Assembly (NCBI RefSeq): GCF_000243715.2
Contig: NZ_AHMO02000008.1
Coordinates: 545,001-609,000, forward strand
Source: Leptospira broomii serovar Hurstbridge str. 5399
GTDB taxonomy: Bacteria > Spirochaetota > Leptospiria > Leptospirales > Leptospiraceae
DNA: 64,000 nucleotides
Direction of reading: 5' to 3'
Positions 1 to 8,615 of this stretch are shown piece after piece (positions within the stretch are counted from its first letter, which is position 1; the number at the start of each line of letters is the position of its first letter). The notes under the pieces are model-generated. The model worked only from the letters and a program-made list of their open reading frames with translations. It made no database searches and was not told where the DNA came from. The position numbers were made by a program, and so were the translations under genes.

Positions 1-265
1 CGTCGAAGTATTCCCTCGAAGATAAATCCGGATCGAGCTCTCGATCGTCCGCCTTCTTCTTTGGTTTCAATCGTTCGATTTCCGAATTAGTTTTAGGCTT
101 GGGTTTCCCGCATGCAGTTAAGAATGCTATGCCCGGAATGAGAAAAAAAATAAGAACAAACGGCGGGAAAAAGGAAAAAAACCTACGATTCAAACGTTCG
201 GATTCTTTTCCTTTTATAAAATTACCTTTGCAACGGACTAGAACTAGAGACTCAGTCCCTTTCAT
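1..265 (-). CDS. Lipoprotein, C-terminus cut by window edge
   Basis: The reading frame starts at ATG 265 with a good ribosome site (GGAGAGG) just upstream and runs off the left edge after 88 codons. A long basic N-terminus is followed by a hydrophobic segment around residues 35-51 that ends in FLTACGK, a lipobox of the leptospiral type. After the cysteine the chain is hydrophilic and rich in Lys, Asp and Glu. I infer an exported lipoprotein. The family cannot be recognised from this fragment. The next gene, also on the minus strand, ends 65 bases upstream of the start and may share a transcript. Confidence 0.75.
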   Translation of the reverse strand, partial: MKGTESLVLVRCKGNFIKGKESERLNRRFFSFFPPFVLIFFLIPGIAFLTACGKPKPKTNSEIERLKPKKKADDRELDPDLSSREYFD

Positions 266-330
266 CGCCTCTCCTTTAAAATTAACTGTAAAGAATTGCA
301 GGAGAGAAGTTTGTCAAATCCAAATCGCGA

Positions 331-1569
331 TCAGGCTCTTTCCAGTATGAGCAGAGTAATTTCCGAAGGAGCTCCGATTCGTAATGGCGGTCCCCAATAG
401 CCGGTGCCGCGACTTACATATAATTGCGTTCCTTCCCATTTACTAAGACCGGCCACAAATTTTTGAAAAATATGAATCAATAGGTTACCTGGAAAATATT
501 GTCCTCCATGAGTATGTCCTGAAAGCTGCAAATCGAACCCGGCTTTCGCCGCCTCAAAAATCGAGTTAGGTTGGTGAGCCAACAAAAGTTTAAAGTCGGC
601 GCCTTCGATACCTATCGCAGCTCTCTCCGGATCTGTCCTATGATTGGGAATGACGGAATGAGCCTTATAGTCGGTTACTCCGGCAACTGCAATCGTTGCT
701 CCCTTATGAGCTATGAGTTTATTCTGGTTTAAAAGAACATTGACGCCCATTTCCTTAAGCTCGTGAATCCAAGCGATTGCGCCTGAATAGTATTCGTGGT
801 TACCTGTTACAAAAAACGTTCCATATTTCGAGGAAAGATCTCTTAACGGAGTCGTATGCTCCCGCAACAAACTTACTGTGCCGTCTACAAGATCGCCGGT
901 TATAGCGACTAGGTCGGCATCCAGCTCATTCGTTCTTCTCACGACACCCTCCAAAAATCCTTTCTTAATCGTGGGGCCGATATGTATGTCCGATAATTGA
1001 GCGATTTTAAAACCTTCCAGGCCCTCGGGTAGTCCGGGAACTTTGATAGAAACCTTTTTCAGCGCAGGACTCTTATGCGCCTGATAAAACCCAAAGACCG
1101 TTAGACCCCCGGTAAAACCTATAACTAAAAATGAAGCCAATCTTGAAAGAAAGTCTTTACGAGTCAGTTCAGCAGTAGAAAGGACCGAATCCGAGTCTGT
1201 TAACCCGCTTACGCCGGAACTGCTTTGTAGGATTCCGGATAATACTACCCAACCTTTCCAGGCTAACTTGCCCAAGTCATGAAAAACCACGAATGAAACT
1301 AGCAGTGTAAAAAATCCTAGACTGGTAAACGCGGCATAGGACCATAATTTTTGCCACTGGGTTTCGCGGTAAAATAGGCTTAGGAGATAGGCTGTCGGGG
1401 TCAGCAGAACAAATACTATGACTAGCAGCCAAAGAATCCCCTGTTGAACCGAATTCAGTTCAAACGGAGCACTCAATCTATTCACCGCATAGCTATACGC
1501 GAGAAAGAGAATAACCGTAAATACCCCGAGGAAAATATAAAATCTCTGCAATTCAAACTCCATGTTCAT
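331..1569 (-). CDS. Membrane metallophosphoesterase (calcineurin-like)
   Basis: A 412-residue protein. The first 165 residues contain about four membrane segments (near 10-30, 45-65, 77-97, 145-162). A calcineurin-like phosphoesterase domain follows. Its metal-binding motifs are all visible in order: DIHIG near residue 194, GDLVDG near 225, GNHEYY near 256, and GHTHGGQ near 352. This order and membrane-anchored form resemble the YkuE/YaeI group of metallophosphoesterases, some of which cleave lipid-linked phosphates; the substrate here is unknown. The catalytic domain follows the last membrane segment, so it probably faces the periplasm. It is divergent from the GAF/phosphatase gene to the right, with about 140 bases between them. 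Confidence 0.9.
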   Translation of the reverse strand: MNMEFELQRFYIFLGVFTVILFLAYSYAVNRLSAPFELNSVQQGILWLLVIVFVLLTPTAYLLSLFYRETQWQKLWSYAAFTSLGFFTLLVSFVVFHDLGKLAWKGWVVLSGILQSSSGVSGLTDSDSVLSTAELTRKDFLSRLASFLVIGFTGGLTVFGFYQAHKSPALKKVSIKVPGLPEGLEGFKIAQLSDIHIGPTIKKGFLEGVVRRTNELDADLVAITGDLVDGTVSLLREHTTPLRDLSSKYGTFFVTGNHEYYSGAIAWIHELKEMGVNVLLNQNKLIAHKGATIAVAGVTDYKAHSVIPNHRTDPERAAIGIEGADFKLLLAHQPNSIFEAAKAGFDLQLSGHTHGGQYFPGNLLIHIFQKFVAGLSKWEGTQLYVSRGTGYWGPPLRIGAPSEITLLILERA

Positions 1570-1711
1570 TTATCCGACCGAAAGACCTCGCCTTCTGTTC
1601 CGGAAAAACCGGAAAGCGGAAAGAAACTGAGGGCTTTCCTTCGGTTTTTGTCGATTTGAAAAACGACAATCGTTGACTTTGGGCCCGATCCGTGCCAGTC
1701 TGGGCGCATCT

Positions 1712-3475
1712 ATGGTTCAGGTCGATTCCGAAGCTCGTAAATATCGAAGTTTGCTTAATACAAGTACGATTTTAAATGCAAACTTGGATCTTTACCAACT
1801 TCTTCCGCTTATTATGTTGTATTCGAAAGATCTTCTGGAAGCGGAAGCAAGCTCCCTATTCTTATTGGACGAAAAAGATGGATTCCTATATTGCGAAGTC
1901 GCATTAGGGGAAAAAGGGGAAATCATTCAAAAATACGCTCGATTAGAGCCGGGACAAGGAATCGCTGGTTGGGTGGCCCAGGAAAAAAAACCGATTCTGT
2001 TAGAAGATGCGTATACGGACACACGTTTTAATCCTTCCCTAGATCAAAAAACGGGATTTCGAACCAGATCCCTTGCCTGCGTCCCATTATTCGTTCAAGA
2101 TCAAGTGATCGGAACGCTTGAAATTCTGAACAAATCAGGAAATAGAAGCTTCGACAATTCGGATATCGAAGTTCTTGCGTCTCTATCCGAAATTGCCGCG
2201 ATCGCAATCAAAAACGCCAAGACTCATGAATCCCTAAAAAAAAGGATTCTAGAACTCTCATTATTATACGAATTCGAGAAACTCACGGTTGCGGAAAAGA
2301 GCATTCAGGAATTAGGAAATTGGCTTATTGATAAAGTTTTAGAATTCCTAGAAGCTAAAGCAGGAACGATCTATCTAGCTGATCCCACTCTGGAAGTTTT
2401 ACGTATTTTGGCCGCAAGAGGAATCCCGGAAGACGCAATTCATTCTATCCAAGTACCCTATGGAGAAGGAGTTTCCGGCTGGGTGGCAAGGGAAAAGCAA
2501 AGTCTTCTAATTCAAAATCTGGACGAGGATCCGAGATATGATAAGAATGCAAAATATAAATTCGAAGCAAGTTCTTTAATCTCCGCTCCCTTATTGTATC
2601 GAGGAGAACTTCTCGGCGTGATTAGTGTGAATAATAAGTATTCGGGATACGCATTTACTCATGCGGATTTGGAAATGCTAGGAGCCATCGCAAACCGACT
2701 TAGCGTCACGATTCAAAATGCGAATCTATTCCATAAAGTAGTGGATAATGAACGTGAGCTCAAACGCGCCCGGGAAGTCATGGCCAAAATCCTTCCTTCC
2801 GCGTTGCCGTATGTTCCCGGCTTGGAATTCGGCGTTCAGCATATTCCCTTCGATAATGTGGGCGGAGACTTTTATAATGTCATAAAATTAGACGAACATA
2901 GAACTGCGGTCCTTATCGCGGACGTATCCGGGCACGGGTTGTCCGCATCGGTAGTGGCTGCAGTAATTCATACCGTCATGGAAACGTTCGAAGAAGAGAC
3001 TTTATCCAGCCCGTCCAAGTTTTTTACCGCTCTAAACCACGCTTTATACAATAAGCTTGCGGGTAATTTCCTTACGTCTTTTTATGCAGTGGTTCATACG
3101 GGAACCGACACATTAGTTTATTCTAACGCAGGTCATAATCCGCCGATATTATATAGGAAGGAAGAAGGAACATCCTTACCTTTGGAAACGAAAGGTAAGT
3201 TAGTCGGAGTTATTCCCGATTTATTTTTTGAAGAATTTGTTACCTCTTTCAAACCGATGGATCGACTCGTTTTATATACGGACGGCATCACCGAGCATTC
3301 TAACGAAGATAGGAGTCGCCGTTATAGTGATGATCTGCTGACTCTTGCAATACGTTCCTTATCGCAAAGTTCCGCCAGCGAAGCCGCGCCGGGACTAGTA
3401 AAAGAATGCCGATCCTATTGTAGACGTTCCGATTTCGAAGACGATGTTACGTTGCTCATAGTCGATCGAGTTTAA
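1712..3475 (+). CDS. GAF-GAF-SpoIIE serine phosphatase (RsbU-like)
   Basis: Two GAF sensor domains (about residues 15-170 and 200-345), a short helical linker, and a C-terminal SpoIIE/PP2C-type phosphatase domain (about 385-585). The metal-binding aspartates are visible in VGGDFYN, ADVSGHG, YTDGITEH and DFEDDVTLL, so the phosphatase should be active. Family members dephosphorylate anti-sigma-factor antagonists in partner-switching pathways. No antagonist or anti-sigma gene lies next to it, so the target is unknown. I chose ATG 1712; an in-frame TTG at 1673 would add 13 residues. The gene overlaps the convergent DUF2817 gene by 4 bases. Confidence 0.9.
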   Translation: MVQVDSEARKYRSLLNTSTILNANLDLYQLLPLIMLYSKDLLEAEASSLFLLDEKDGFLYCEVALGEKGEIIQKYARLEPGQGIAGWVAQEKKPILLEDAYTDTRFNPSLDQKTGFRTRSLACVPLFVQDQVIGTLEILNKSGNRSFDNSDIEVLASLSEIAAIAIKNAKTHESLKKRILELSLLYEFEKLTVAEKSIQELGNWLIDKVLEFLEAKAGTIYLADPTLEVLRILAARGIPEDAIHSIQVPYGEGVSGWVAREKQSLLIQNLDEDPRYDKNAKYKFEASSLISAPLLYRGELLGVISVNNKYSGYAFTHADLEMLGAIANRLSVTIQNANLFHKVVDNERELKRAREVMAKILPSALPYVPGLEFGVQHIPFDNVGGDFYNVIKLDEHRTAVLIADVSGHGLSASVVAAVIHTVMETFEEETLSSPSKFFTALNHALYNKLAGNFLTSFYAVVHTGTDTLVYSNAGHNPPILYRKEEGTSLPLETKGKLVGVIPDLFFEEFVTSFKPMDRLVLYTDGITEHSNEDRSRRYSDDLLTLAIRSLSQSSASEAAPGLVKECRSYCRRSDFEDDVTLLIVDRV

Positions 3476-4617
3476 ATCTTAGAAAATCTGCGAATCGCCT
3501 CGGGAACAACGCCGAAGACCTGGTCCATTGCCGCCAATCTCCAATCTTCCCTGGTGGGATAAAACATCTCACGAAATTCGTTTCGTATTTTTTCAGCCGA
3601 GCGATCCGACTTTGATCCGTGTAAACGAATTCGATTTTCGCTGATCATTAAAAAACTGCCTTTGAGACCTCCGAGCATATTCAAATTTCCGAAAGTACCC
3701 ATTTCGACCGTGATCGGAAATAGTTCCTTATCCTTTCCGAATAGCTTACCGAAAAAATCCGTAAAGTCACCCGAAGTCCTGTAAAAATCGTCTTCGGCTT
3801 CGCTTAATAAAAGCCCGAAATCGCCGAAAACTTTTCGTAAATTCTTGTCCTCTCTCGAACCGGCGGGAGCGTTCTGCATGAGACTTAAAGTATTGCGGGC
3901 CCCGTAACCCGTATGATAATCCAGGATCAGAATCTGTTCGTAATTCTTTAGGGTCTTTCGGAAATATTTTCTTAAGCGTCTCACGACGGGTTCCGGCTTC
4001 CTACCGCCGTAATAGATTCCTTCCGGGAACTCGTACTGGCCGTTAACCGCTGCATCGAGTACGTATTTTGCTCCGAATCGTGCAACTATCCCTGCAAAAC
4101 GAATTACAAAAATAAGATATTCCCAAGTAATATAAGTAAATTTTTTCGCCGGATTTAAGAATGATTGAATCTTTCTATAACCTTTATTCTTGGCTTTTTT
4201 ATGCAGCTTTTCCCGTTTAAGGGCAAAATTTCTATTCAAGTCCACATTTCTTTCGTTTACCCGGCGCATCTTTTTAAAGCCGTCAACGTTGATTCCGTGC
4301 AATATCAGGAAATCGGTGTTCTTAGGAGGAGAATAGGACGGGTTTTCGTTCAAAAGGAATTCTTCTATCCATCTTCTTTGAAAGGAAGAACCTGCGTATC
4401 CTTCTACTCCGTGAATGCCGGAACTCATGATCACGATTTTCTTGGGAGGATTCTTCTTGGATCCGATCAAATAGGAGTCGATATTTCCTCCTCCCTTGGG
4501 GATCTCCAGTATTTCGTGCTTAAAACGCGGAAAGGCCTTCTTTAAACCCCTGCGATAGGAAAGAAATGCCCTTTGGCAGGCTTCGTAAGTTTCCAAATAG
4601 TATGAAAGTAAATCCAC
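3472..4617 (-). CDS. DUF2817 (M14-like) peptidase family protein
   Basis: A 381-residue protein that resembles the DUF2817 family, distant relatives of zinc carboxypeptidases of the M14 fold. Visible features are GIHGVEGYAG near residue 68, which carries the His and Glu expected for zinc binding, NVDLNRNF near 120, a later LDYHTGYG motif supplying the third zinc ligand, and VEMGTFG, whose Glu fits the catalytic base. There is no signal peptide, so a cytoplasmic role is likely. The substrate is unknown; M14-like relatives act on peptides or acylated amino acids. The gene converges on the phosphatase gene with a 4-base overlap of the coding ends. Confidence 0.8.
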   Translation of the reverse strand: MDLLSYYLETYEACQRAFLSYRRGLKKAFPRFKHEILEIPKGGGNIDSYLIGSKKNPPKKIVIMSSGIHGVEGYAGSSFQRRWIEEFLLNENPSYSPPKNTDFLILHGINVDGFKKMRRVNERNVDLNRNFALKREKLHKKAKNKGYRKIQSFLNPAKKFTYITWEYLIFVIRFAGIVARFGAKYVLDAAVNGQYEFPEGIYYGGRKPEPVVRRLRKYFRKTLKNYEQILILDYHTGYGARNTLSLMQNAPAGSREDKNLRKVFGDFGLLLSEAEDDFYRTSGDFTDFFGKLFGKDKELFPITVEMGTFGNLNMLGGLKGSFLMISENRIRLHGSKSDRSAEKIRNEFREMFYPTREDWRLAAMDQVFGVVPEAIRRFSKI

Positions 4618-4996
4618 GTTAAGGAAATTCTTTTGAAACGAAGGCAGGGGTCGAAAAGAATTTTTTCTAAAATGATTACGATTTGGTTAAGGATTACCCG
4701 CCCAGGGGATAAAAAGCTCTACTCGAAAGAGGAAAAGAAAGGTTCAATAAAAAAAATCGGAAAAAATTTTGCTTTTTTCACTAGAAAGTCTTTATCCCTT
4801 ATTGAACATTTATTCGCTCGAAATGGAATAAATTAATTCTTTGAAGAAATATGATTAAACCGAATGTACTACGAATCATAACGATAATAAATCGCTCGTT
4901 ATATTACATTCAATTTCCTTAAAATATTTTTTCCTTTTGCGGTAATAAACGAAAACCTATGCGTGTCTAACCTAGTACCTTAAGGAGGTATGAACC
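4618..4996. other. AT-rich intergenic region
   Basis: No convincing gene. A short open frame at 4633-4836 has low-complexity content and no ribosome site. Two 9-base arms, GTTCAATAA at 4742-4750 and TTATTGAAC at 4799-4807, form an inverted repeat around a 48-base spacer. A strong Shine-Dalgarno sequence (AAGGAGG, about 4982-4988) ends the region and serves the small membrane protein gene at 4997. Promoters for that gene and for the divergent DUF2817 gene must lie here, but no clear consensus pair was found. Confidence 0.5.
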
Positions 4997-5281
4997 ATGG
5001 ATGCAGTCACCATTTTCGCTTTAGCGCTTTTGGCTGTTCCTGTGTTTGCCCGGTTCGCCCGAGTATCAAAGGACGCGATGAATCGCTATCACCTAATTGG
5101 ATTGGGAGGTCTATTCCTGATCTTAGGCGAGGCTACGAAGATTACGGCAGTTAAAGTTACACCGATAGCTACCGTTCTTCCGATGATAGACATCGCAACC
5201 GCGATCCTAGCGTACGCGGGGGTACTATTCGGGGTGGTATGGCTATCGCTTTACTACGTCAAACACCCGAACGAAATTTAG
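4997..5281 (+). CDS. Small membrane protein, unknown function
   Basis: A 94-residue protein with a strong ribosome site (AAGGAGG, 8 bases before ATG). It has three hydrophobic segments (about residues 3-18, 32-50 and 58-85), the last with small residues typical of packed helices. The C-terminus is short and charged. I do not recognise the family. The gene stands alone between an AT-rich upstream region and a clear intrinsic terminator, so it is probably a well-expressed single-gene transcript. Confidence 0.75.
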   Translation: MDAVTIFALALLAVPVFARFARVSKDAMNRYHLIGLGGLFLILGEATKITAVKVTPIATVLPMIDIATAILAYAGVLFGVVWLSLYYVKHPNEI

Positions 5282-5308
5282 AAAATCCTCCGAAACGAAA
5301 AAGAGATG

Positions 5309-5337
5309 GAGGCGGGACGAATGTCCCGCCTTTTTTA
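5309..5337 (+). terminator. Intrinsic terminator of the small membrane gene
   Basis: GGCGGGAC at 5311-5318 pairs with GTCCCGCC at 5323-5330 around the loop GAAT, followed at once by six T. Stem and T tract are perfect for rho-independent termination on the plus strand. Confidence 0.92.
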
Positions 5338-5375
5338 TATCAATCGACTGGAAGATCGATTTCTTATCCGAGAAA

Positions 5376-6071
5376 ATGATGGTCTTTCCGAAGATTCCAT
5401 CTCATACCGGTCCTGTGGAACTCCTTCGACCTTCCGACAAGCGTTCCCTAATTTATGTGGCTGATCCGCTTTGTGCGTGGTCGTACGGATTCGGTCCGTC
5501 TATTCTTAAACTCAAAAGTAAATACGAGGACAAGATCGATTTTTCTTTAGTCTTGGGAGGATTGAAGTACGGCGTCGATGTCGAATCATTTATCCCCGAA
5601 ATGACGGATCGTCTTCGGTATCTTTGGAAAGAAGTAGAAAGAGTCTCTGGACGCAAATTTCAATACGAAATTCTAAACCGAGAGGATCTAATATTCGATT
5701 CGGAACCGGCATGCCGCGCAGTAATTACGGCACAGCGACTAGCTCCTACTCTTGCCTTCGAATATTTGGATTCACTTTCTTTCAGCTTCCACGCTGGCGG
5801 AAAGGATCCTACTGATTTGAATACGTTTCTTTCTGTTGCCTCCGACTTATCTATTAATGAATCCGATTTCGAAGAACTCTACCAGAGGGAAGAAACGTCT
5901 CTCGAAACCAAAACCGATTTCAATTATGGATTTCTTTTGGGTGTAACCGGATTTCCAACGCTCGTATTCTCGGACGGTTTGGAGAGAGGAATACTCACGA
6001 AAGGATTTTTGCCATACGAAGAAGTTGAGTCGATCTTCACCGATTACTTTCGCTCTATCGGTCAATTTTAA
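5376..6071 (+). CDS. DsbA-family thioredoxin-fold protein
   Basis: A 231-residue protein of the DsbA/2-hydroxychromene isomerase-like thioredoxin superfamily. The active-site region near residue 32 reads DPLCAWSYGFGP: the first cysteine of CxxC is kept but the second is serine (CAWS), the usual form in the cytosolic FrnE-like branch. The cis-proline motif GVTGFPTL sits near residue 190. There is no signal peptide, so it probably acts in the cytoplasm as a reductase or isomerase-like thiol enzyme. Two adjacent ATG codons (5376 and 5379) could start it. It lies just after the terminator of the upstream gene, so it probably has its own promoter. Confidence 0.85.
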   Translation: MMVFPKIPSHTGPVELLRPSDKRSLIYVADPLCAWSYGFGPSILKLKSKYEDKIDFSLVLGGLKYGVDVESFIPEMTDRLRYLWKEVERVSGRKFQYEILNREDLIFDSEPACRAVITAQRLAPTLAFEYLDSLSFSFHAGGKDPTDLNTFLSVASDLSINESDFEELYQREETSLETKTDFNYGFLLGVTGFPTLVFSDGLERGILTKGFLPYEEVESIFTDYFRSIGQF

Positions 6072-6144
6072 CTTTGAAAGTTTACGCGAACTATAATAGC
6101 CTTAACTGATACTCAAAAATTTTTGACCTATCCGACCGATTTAT

Positions 6145-7011
6145 CTAAGGTTTTTTGCCTTCGGACGCTTCCGAAAGTTGATCGATAATAAACTGGATAT
6201 CTTTCTCGTCCCCGATATAAAGTACCGTCAAAATATAATCTTTTGCATTCTCCTTCGAAACTTGCTTCGTTCGTACTAGACGCAATATCGCTTCGCTGGC
6301 CTTTTTAGAATATAACCTACGAAAGACTCCCAAAAGGATTCTGTCCGATTGTTGATCTTTGTTTAAATAACCGATTAAGAAATCTTCAAATTTCGGAAAC
6401 GTCTTGTCGTTTAATGTTCCGACGAGCTTTTGCAAAGCGAGTCTCCTGATTTCGGCGTCTTCAGGATACTTATCAAGGATCGACTGGCTTAATTCGGGTT
6501 CATGATAGGCGTAAGAAGTAAGCCATTTTAAAATCGCAGCCCTATCATTTTCCGCGAGAGATTGCTGAATCGGTTTAACCTGCTTAATAGGCTCTTCTTC
6601 GATTCGGGCGCGATCCACGTTTCCATTTACGTCGAATGCGCTTCTAAAGAGTAAATCCCCCGAAAAAATCACCGGTGTGAGTAAGACCGAAAACGGGAGA
6701 AAGGCCATTCTAGTGACGTAACGATTCTCAGGCCTCGGCGTCCATAGAATGCTGATCGTGTCTTGATATGCGTTCGGAATACGCATGATCGGATGAACGA
6801 TAAATAAATCCAGCAATCCGGCCAAAAGACCGACCGGAATATAGAAGGGAGCCGCGATAATTTTGGGAACCGGTTTTTCCGGAACGAGATGCTTTTCGAC
6901 TCGAACTATAAGAGGAGTATTATTTCGATTAAAAATCGCGCAATTATATCCGAATATTATAATACACGAAAAAAATAATAAGATTCTCGCAACGACTAAA
7001 GACCGCTTCAT
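6145..7011 (-). CDS. Lipoprotein, paralogue of its upstream neighbour
   Basis: I place the start at ATG 7011, which gives a basic N-terminus, a hydrophobic stretch and a cysteine in FGYNC around residue 23, a relaxed lipobox. A longer frame exists to 7146 but would run through the upstream gene. The region around residues 55-115 (HPIMRIPNAYQDTISILW) matches the same region of the upstream lipoprotein (HPISVIPDALEDTYKVIW), so the two are paralogues. The C-terminal half is extra, charged and helical, with HEAT-like character, and has no counterpart in the neighbour. No function is known. It is 17 bases from the upstream gene, so the two form an operon. Confidence 0.8.
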   Translation of the reverse strand: MKRSLVVARILLFFSCIIIFGYNCAIFNRNNTPLIVRVEKHLVPEKPVPKIIAAPFYIPVGLLAGLLDLFIVHPIMRIPNAYQDTISILWTPRPENRYVTRMAFLPFSVLLTPVIFSGDLLFRSAFDVNGNVDRARIEEEPIKQVKPIQQSLAENDRAAILKWLTSYAYHEPELSQSILDKYPEDAEIRRLALQKLVGTLNDKTFPKFEDFLIGYLNKDQQSDRILLGVFRRLYSKKASEAILRLVRTKQVSKENAKDYILTVLYIGDEKDIQFIIDQLSEASEGKKP

Positions 7012-7028
7012 ATTCGACCAGCTCTTAC

Positions 7029-7403
7029 TTAAAAATCGATTCCGCTTCGTCCTAAAAAATCGACCAGAAAGAAGACGGGACTTACGGCCAATTTGGGAAG
7101 AAACACGATGGTTTGAAAGACAACCCCTCCGGTTGGATCTTTCCAAATAACTTTGTAAGTGTCCTCAAGCGCATCCGGAATTACGCTGATCGGGTGAAGA
7201 ACGAATGCATCCAGTAAAAGGGATAAGACACCGACCGGAATAAATATCGGAGCCAACGCTATCTGAGCCGGAGCGCTTTCCGGCGTAATCTTTTCATCCA
7301 AATAATTAGTCAGCGCTCGATTCTTCTTCTCGAATACGGCACAACCGGAGAGAAAAATCGAAAGGAGAAAAAAACAAGTGCTGTTGATAACGAACCGTTT
7401 CAT
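7029..7403 (-). CDS. Short lipoprotein, first of a tandem pair
   Basis: A 124-residue protein. The signal sequence ends in FLSGCAV, a clean lipobox, with the cysteine near residue 21. The mature part has a hydrophobic segment around 48-70 (APIFIPVGVLSLLLDAFVLHP) and a second around 95-118. Both resemble the following gene, which carries an additional C-terminal domain. The pair arose by tandem duplication with later gain or loss of the C-terminal half. Function is unknown; the lipobox and the conserved hydrophobic stretches suggest a membrane-associated envelope protein. Confidence 0.82.
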   Translation of the reverse strand: MKRFVINSTCFFLLSIFLSGCAVFEKKNRALTNYLDEKITPESAPAQIALAPIFIPVGVLSLLLDAFVLHPISVIPDALEDTYKVIWKDPTGGVVFQTIVFLPKLAVSPVFFLVDFLGRSGIDF

Positions 7404-7503
7404 CGAAAATCCGGAACTTTACGATGGTAATATAAAATCAATTTGTCCAGAAATTTTTTTCCTACACCCTCTGCATAAATTTCCGGATTTTCGAAGTTGG
7501 CCC

Positions 7504-8526
7504 CTATCGGACGACGATTAATTTGGTCTCTTCCTCCAGGAATGCTTCGGCCGCGTCTTTCCAGCTTACCTTTTTGGTAGTGACTTTGGAAGGATCAAAC
7601 CCTTCCTCTTCCACTATACGCAACATCTCCGGAATCCATTCCCTGGATCGTACGCGACCGATACGGATAGATGCTCCATTATTATAAAGATCTAAATAAG
7701 GAATCGGCAAAGTATTCGTCCAAAAAATGGAGGCGGAACCGAAAATTCCGTCAATGTCGAGAGAACGCAAACCGCAGTCCCATCCTTCCGGACTTCCGCT
7801 AGCGTCCGCGACTATATCAAATTTTCCGAAACTTTTTGGAAATTTCGAGACTTGTTCCACTTTAGCTCCAACCGAAGCCGCCAAATCCAATCTTTTCTTG
7901 TTGCTATCTAAATAAACGATTTCGGCTGCGCCCATATGTTTAGCCAGAGCGGCGGTGTATAATCCGACGCTCGAAGCGAAACCTCCTAAAACTAAGATTC
8001 TGAGGTTCTTATTTTGATTCAGGAATATTCCCGCCAATTTCCAAGCCTCTAAGAGATTGTCATTGATGCTTGCAATTGCGGCAGGGTCAGTCTTGGATGA
8101 AAAAGGGACGAGCATTTCCTTCGCATAGGGAACTCCTACTAGATCGGATAAGGCACCTCCGAATTCCTTACCTCCCTTTCCCATGCCGTACGCGCTCGTA
8201 TGCGCTACACTGGAACAGCTTTTAGATTGTCCGCTTTCACAATAATGACAATGACCGCAGGAGATCTGGAACGGGACTGCTACCTTGGTGCCGACTGGAA
8301 ATAAATCGGTTATTTCGGGACTTGTCTGAACAACCTCTCCTACAAACTCGTGCCCGACCGGAAACGGAGGGCGTAATAATGTCTCTCCTCTTAGGATCGG
8401 TAGATCCAGGTCACAACGAGAAACTGCGAGCGGTTTAACCAAGGCCTGATTTTTACCCGTAATTTTCGGCTCAGGCACTTCCAACCATTCAAGGGTCCGT
8501 TTTTTGACAAATTGTAGTTGCTGCAT
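7504..8526 (-). CDS. Zinc-type alcohol dehydrogenase (MDR family)
   Basis: A 340-residue medium-chain dehydrogenase/reductase. The structural-zinc cysteine cluster CGHCHYCESGQSKSC (near residues 90-104), the catalytic-zinc region (Cys in SRCDLD, then GHEFVGEV) and a Rossmann segment (VLGGFASSVGLYTAALAKHMGA, near 175) are present. It probably oxidises an alcohol or reduces an aldehyde or ketone with NAD(P). A ribosome site (GGAG) precedes ATG 8526. It is transcribed divergently from a TetR gene, and a perfect 18-bp palindrome sits 13 bases before its start, so it is very likely repressed by that TetR protein. The substrate cannot be read from the sequence. Confidence 0.9.
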   Translation of the reverse strand: MQQLQFVKKRTLEWLEVPEPKITGKNQALVKPLAVSRCDLDLPILRGETLLRPPFPVGHEFVGEVVQTSPEITDLFPVGTKVAVPFQISCGHCHYCESGQSKSCSSVAHTSAYGMGKGGKEFGGALSDLVGVPYAKEMLVPFSSKTDPAAIASINDNLLEAWKLAGIFLNQNKNLRILVLGGFASSVGLYTAALAKHMGAAEIVYLDSNKKRLDLAASVGAKVEQVSKFPKSFGKFDIVADASGSPEGWDCGLRSLDIDGIFGSASIFWTNTLPIPYLDLYNNGASIRIGRVRSREWIPEMLRIVEEEGFDPSKVTTKKVSWKDAAEAFLEEETKLIVVR

Positions 8527-8538
8527 GACGTTCTCCAG

Positions 8539-8556
8539 ATAGACTACGTAGTCTAT
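8539..8556. promoter_or_regulatory. TetR operator 1 (perfect palindrome)
   Basis: ATAGACTAC/GTAGTCTAT is a perfect 18-bp palindrome, with core TAGAC-N6-GTCTA. It lies between the alcohol dehydrogenase ribosome site and the divergent TetR gene. The same core recurs 42 bp away. The TAGAC/GTCTA arms recall, from memory, the operators of LmrA/YxaF-type TetR repressors of Bacillus subtilis. Confidence 0.82.
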
Positions 8557-8581
8557 TCAATTCTACCATGAAGAATATTTG

Positions 8582-8597
8582 TAGACCATGCAGTCTA
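8582..8597. promoter_or_regulatory. TetR operator 2
   Basis: TAGAC-CATGCA-GTCTA, the same TAGAC-N6-GTCTA arrangement as the site at 8539-8556, offset by exactly 42 bp, which is four helical turns. It lies upstream of the preferred start of the TetR gene (8616) and would lie inside the coding region if the upstream ATG (8568) were used. That argues for the later start. Confidence 0.78.
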
Positions 8598-8615
8598 TCA
8601 AAATATTTTTGGTTT

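Noticed and set aside
4633..4836. 67-codon frame in the AT-rich gap
   Set aside because: Lys-rich low-complexity composition, no ribosome site and no export or structural signal. Probably chance.
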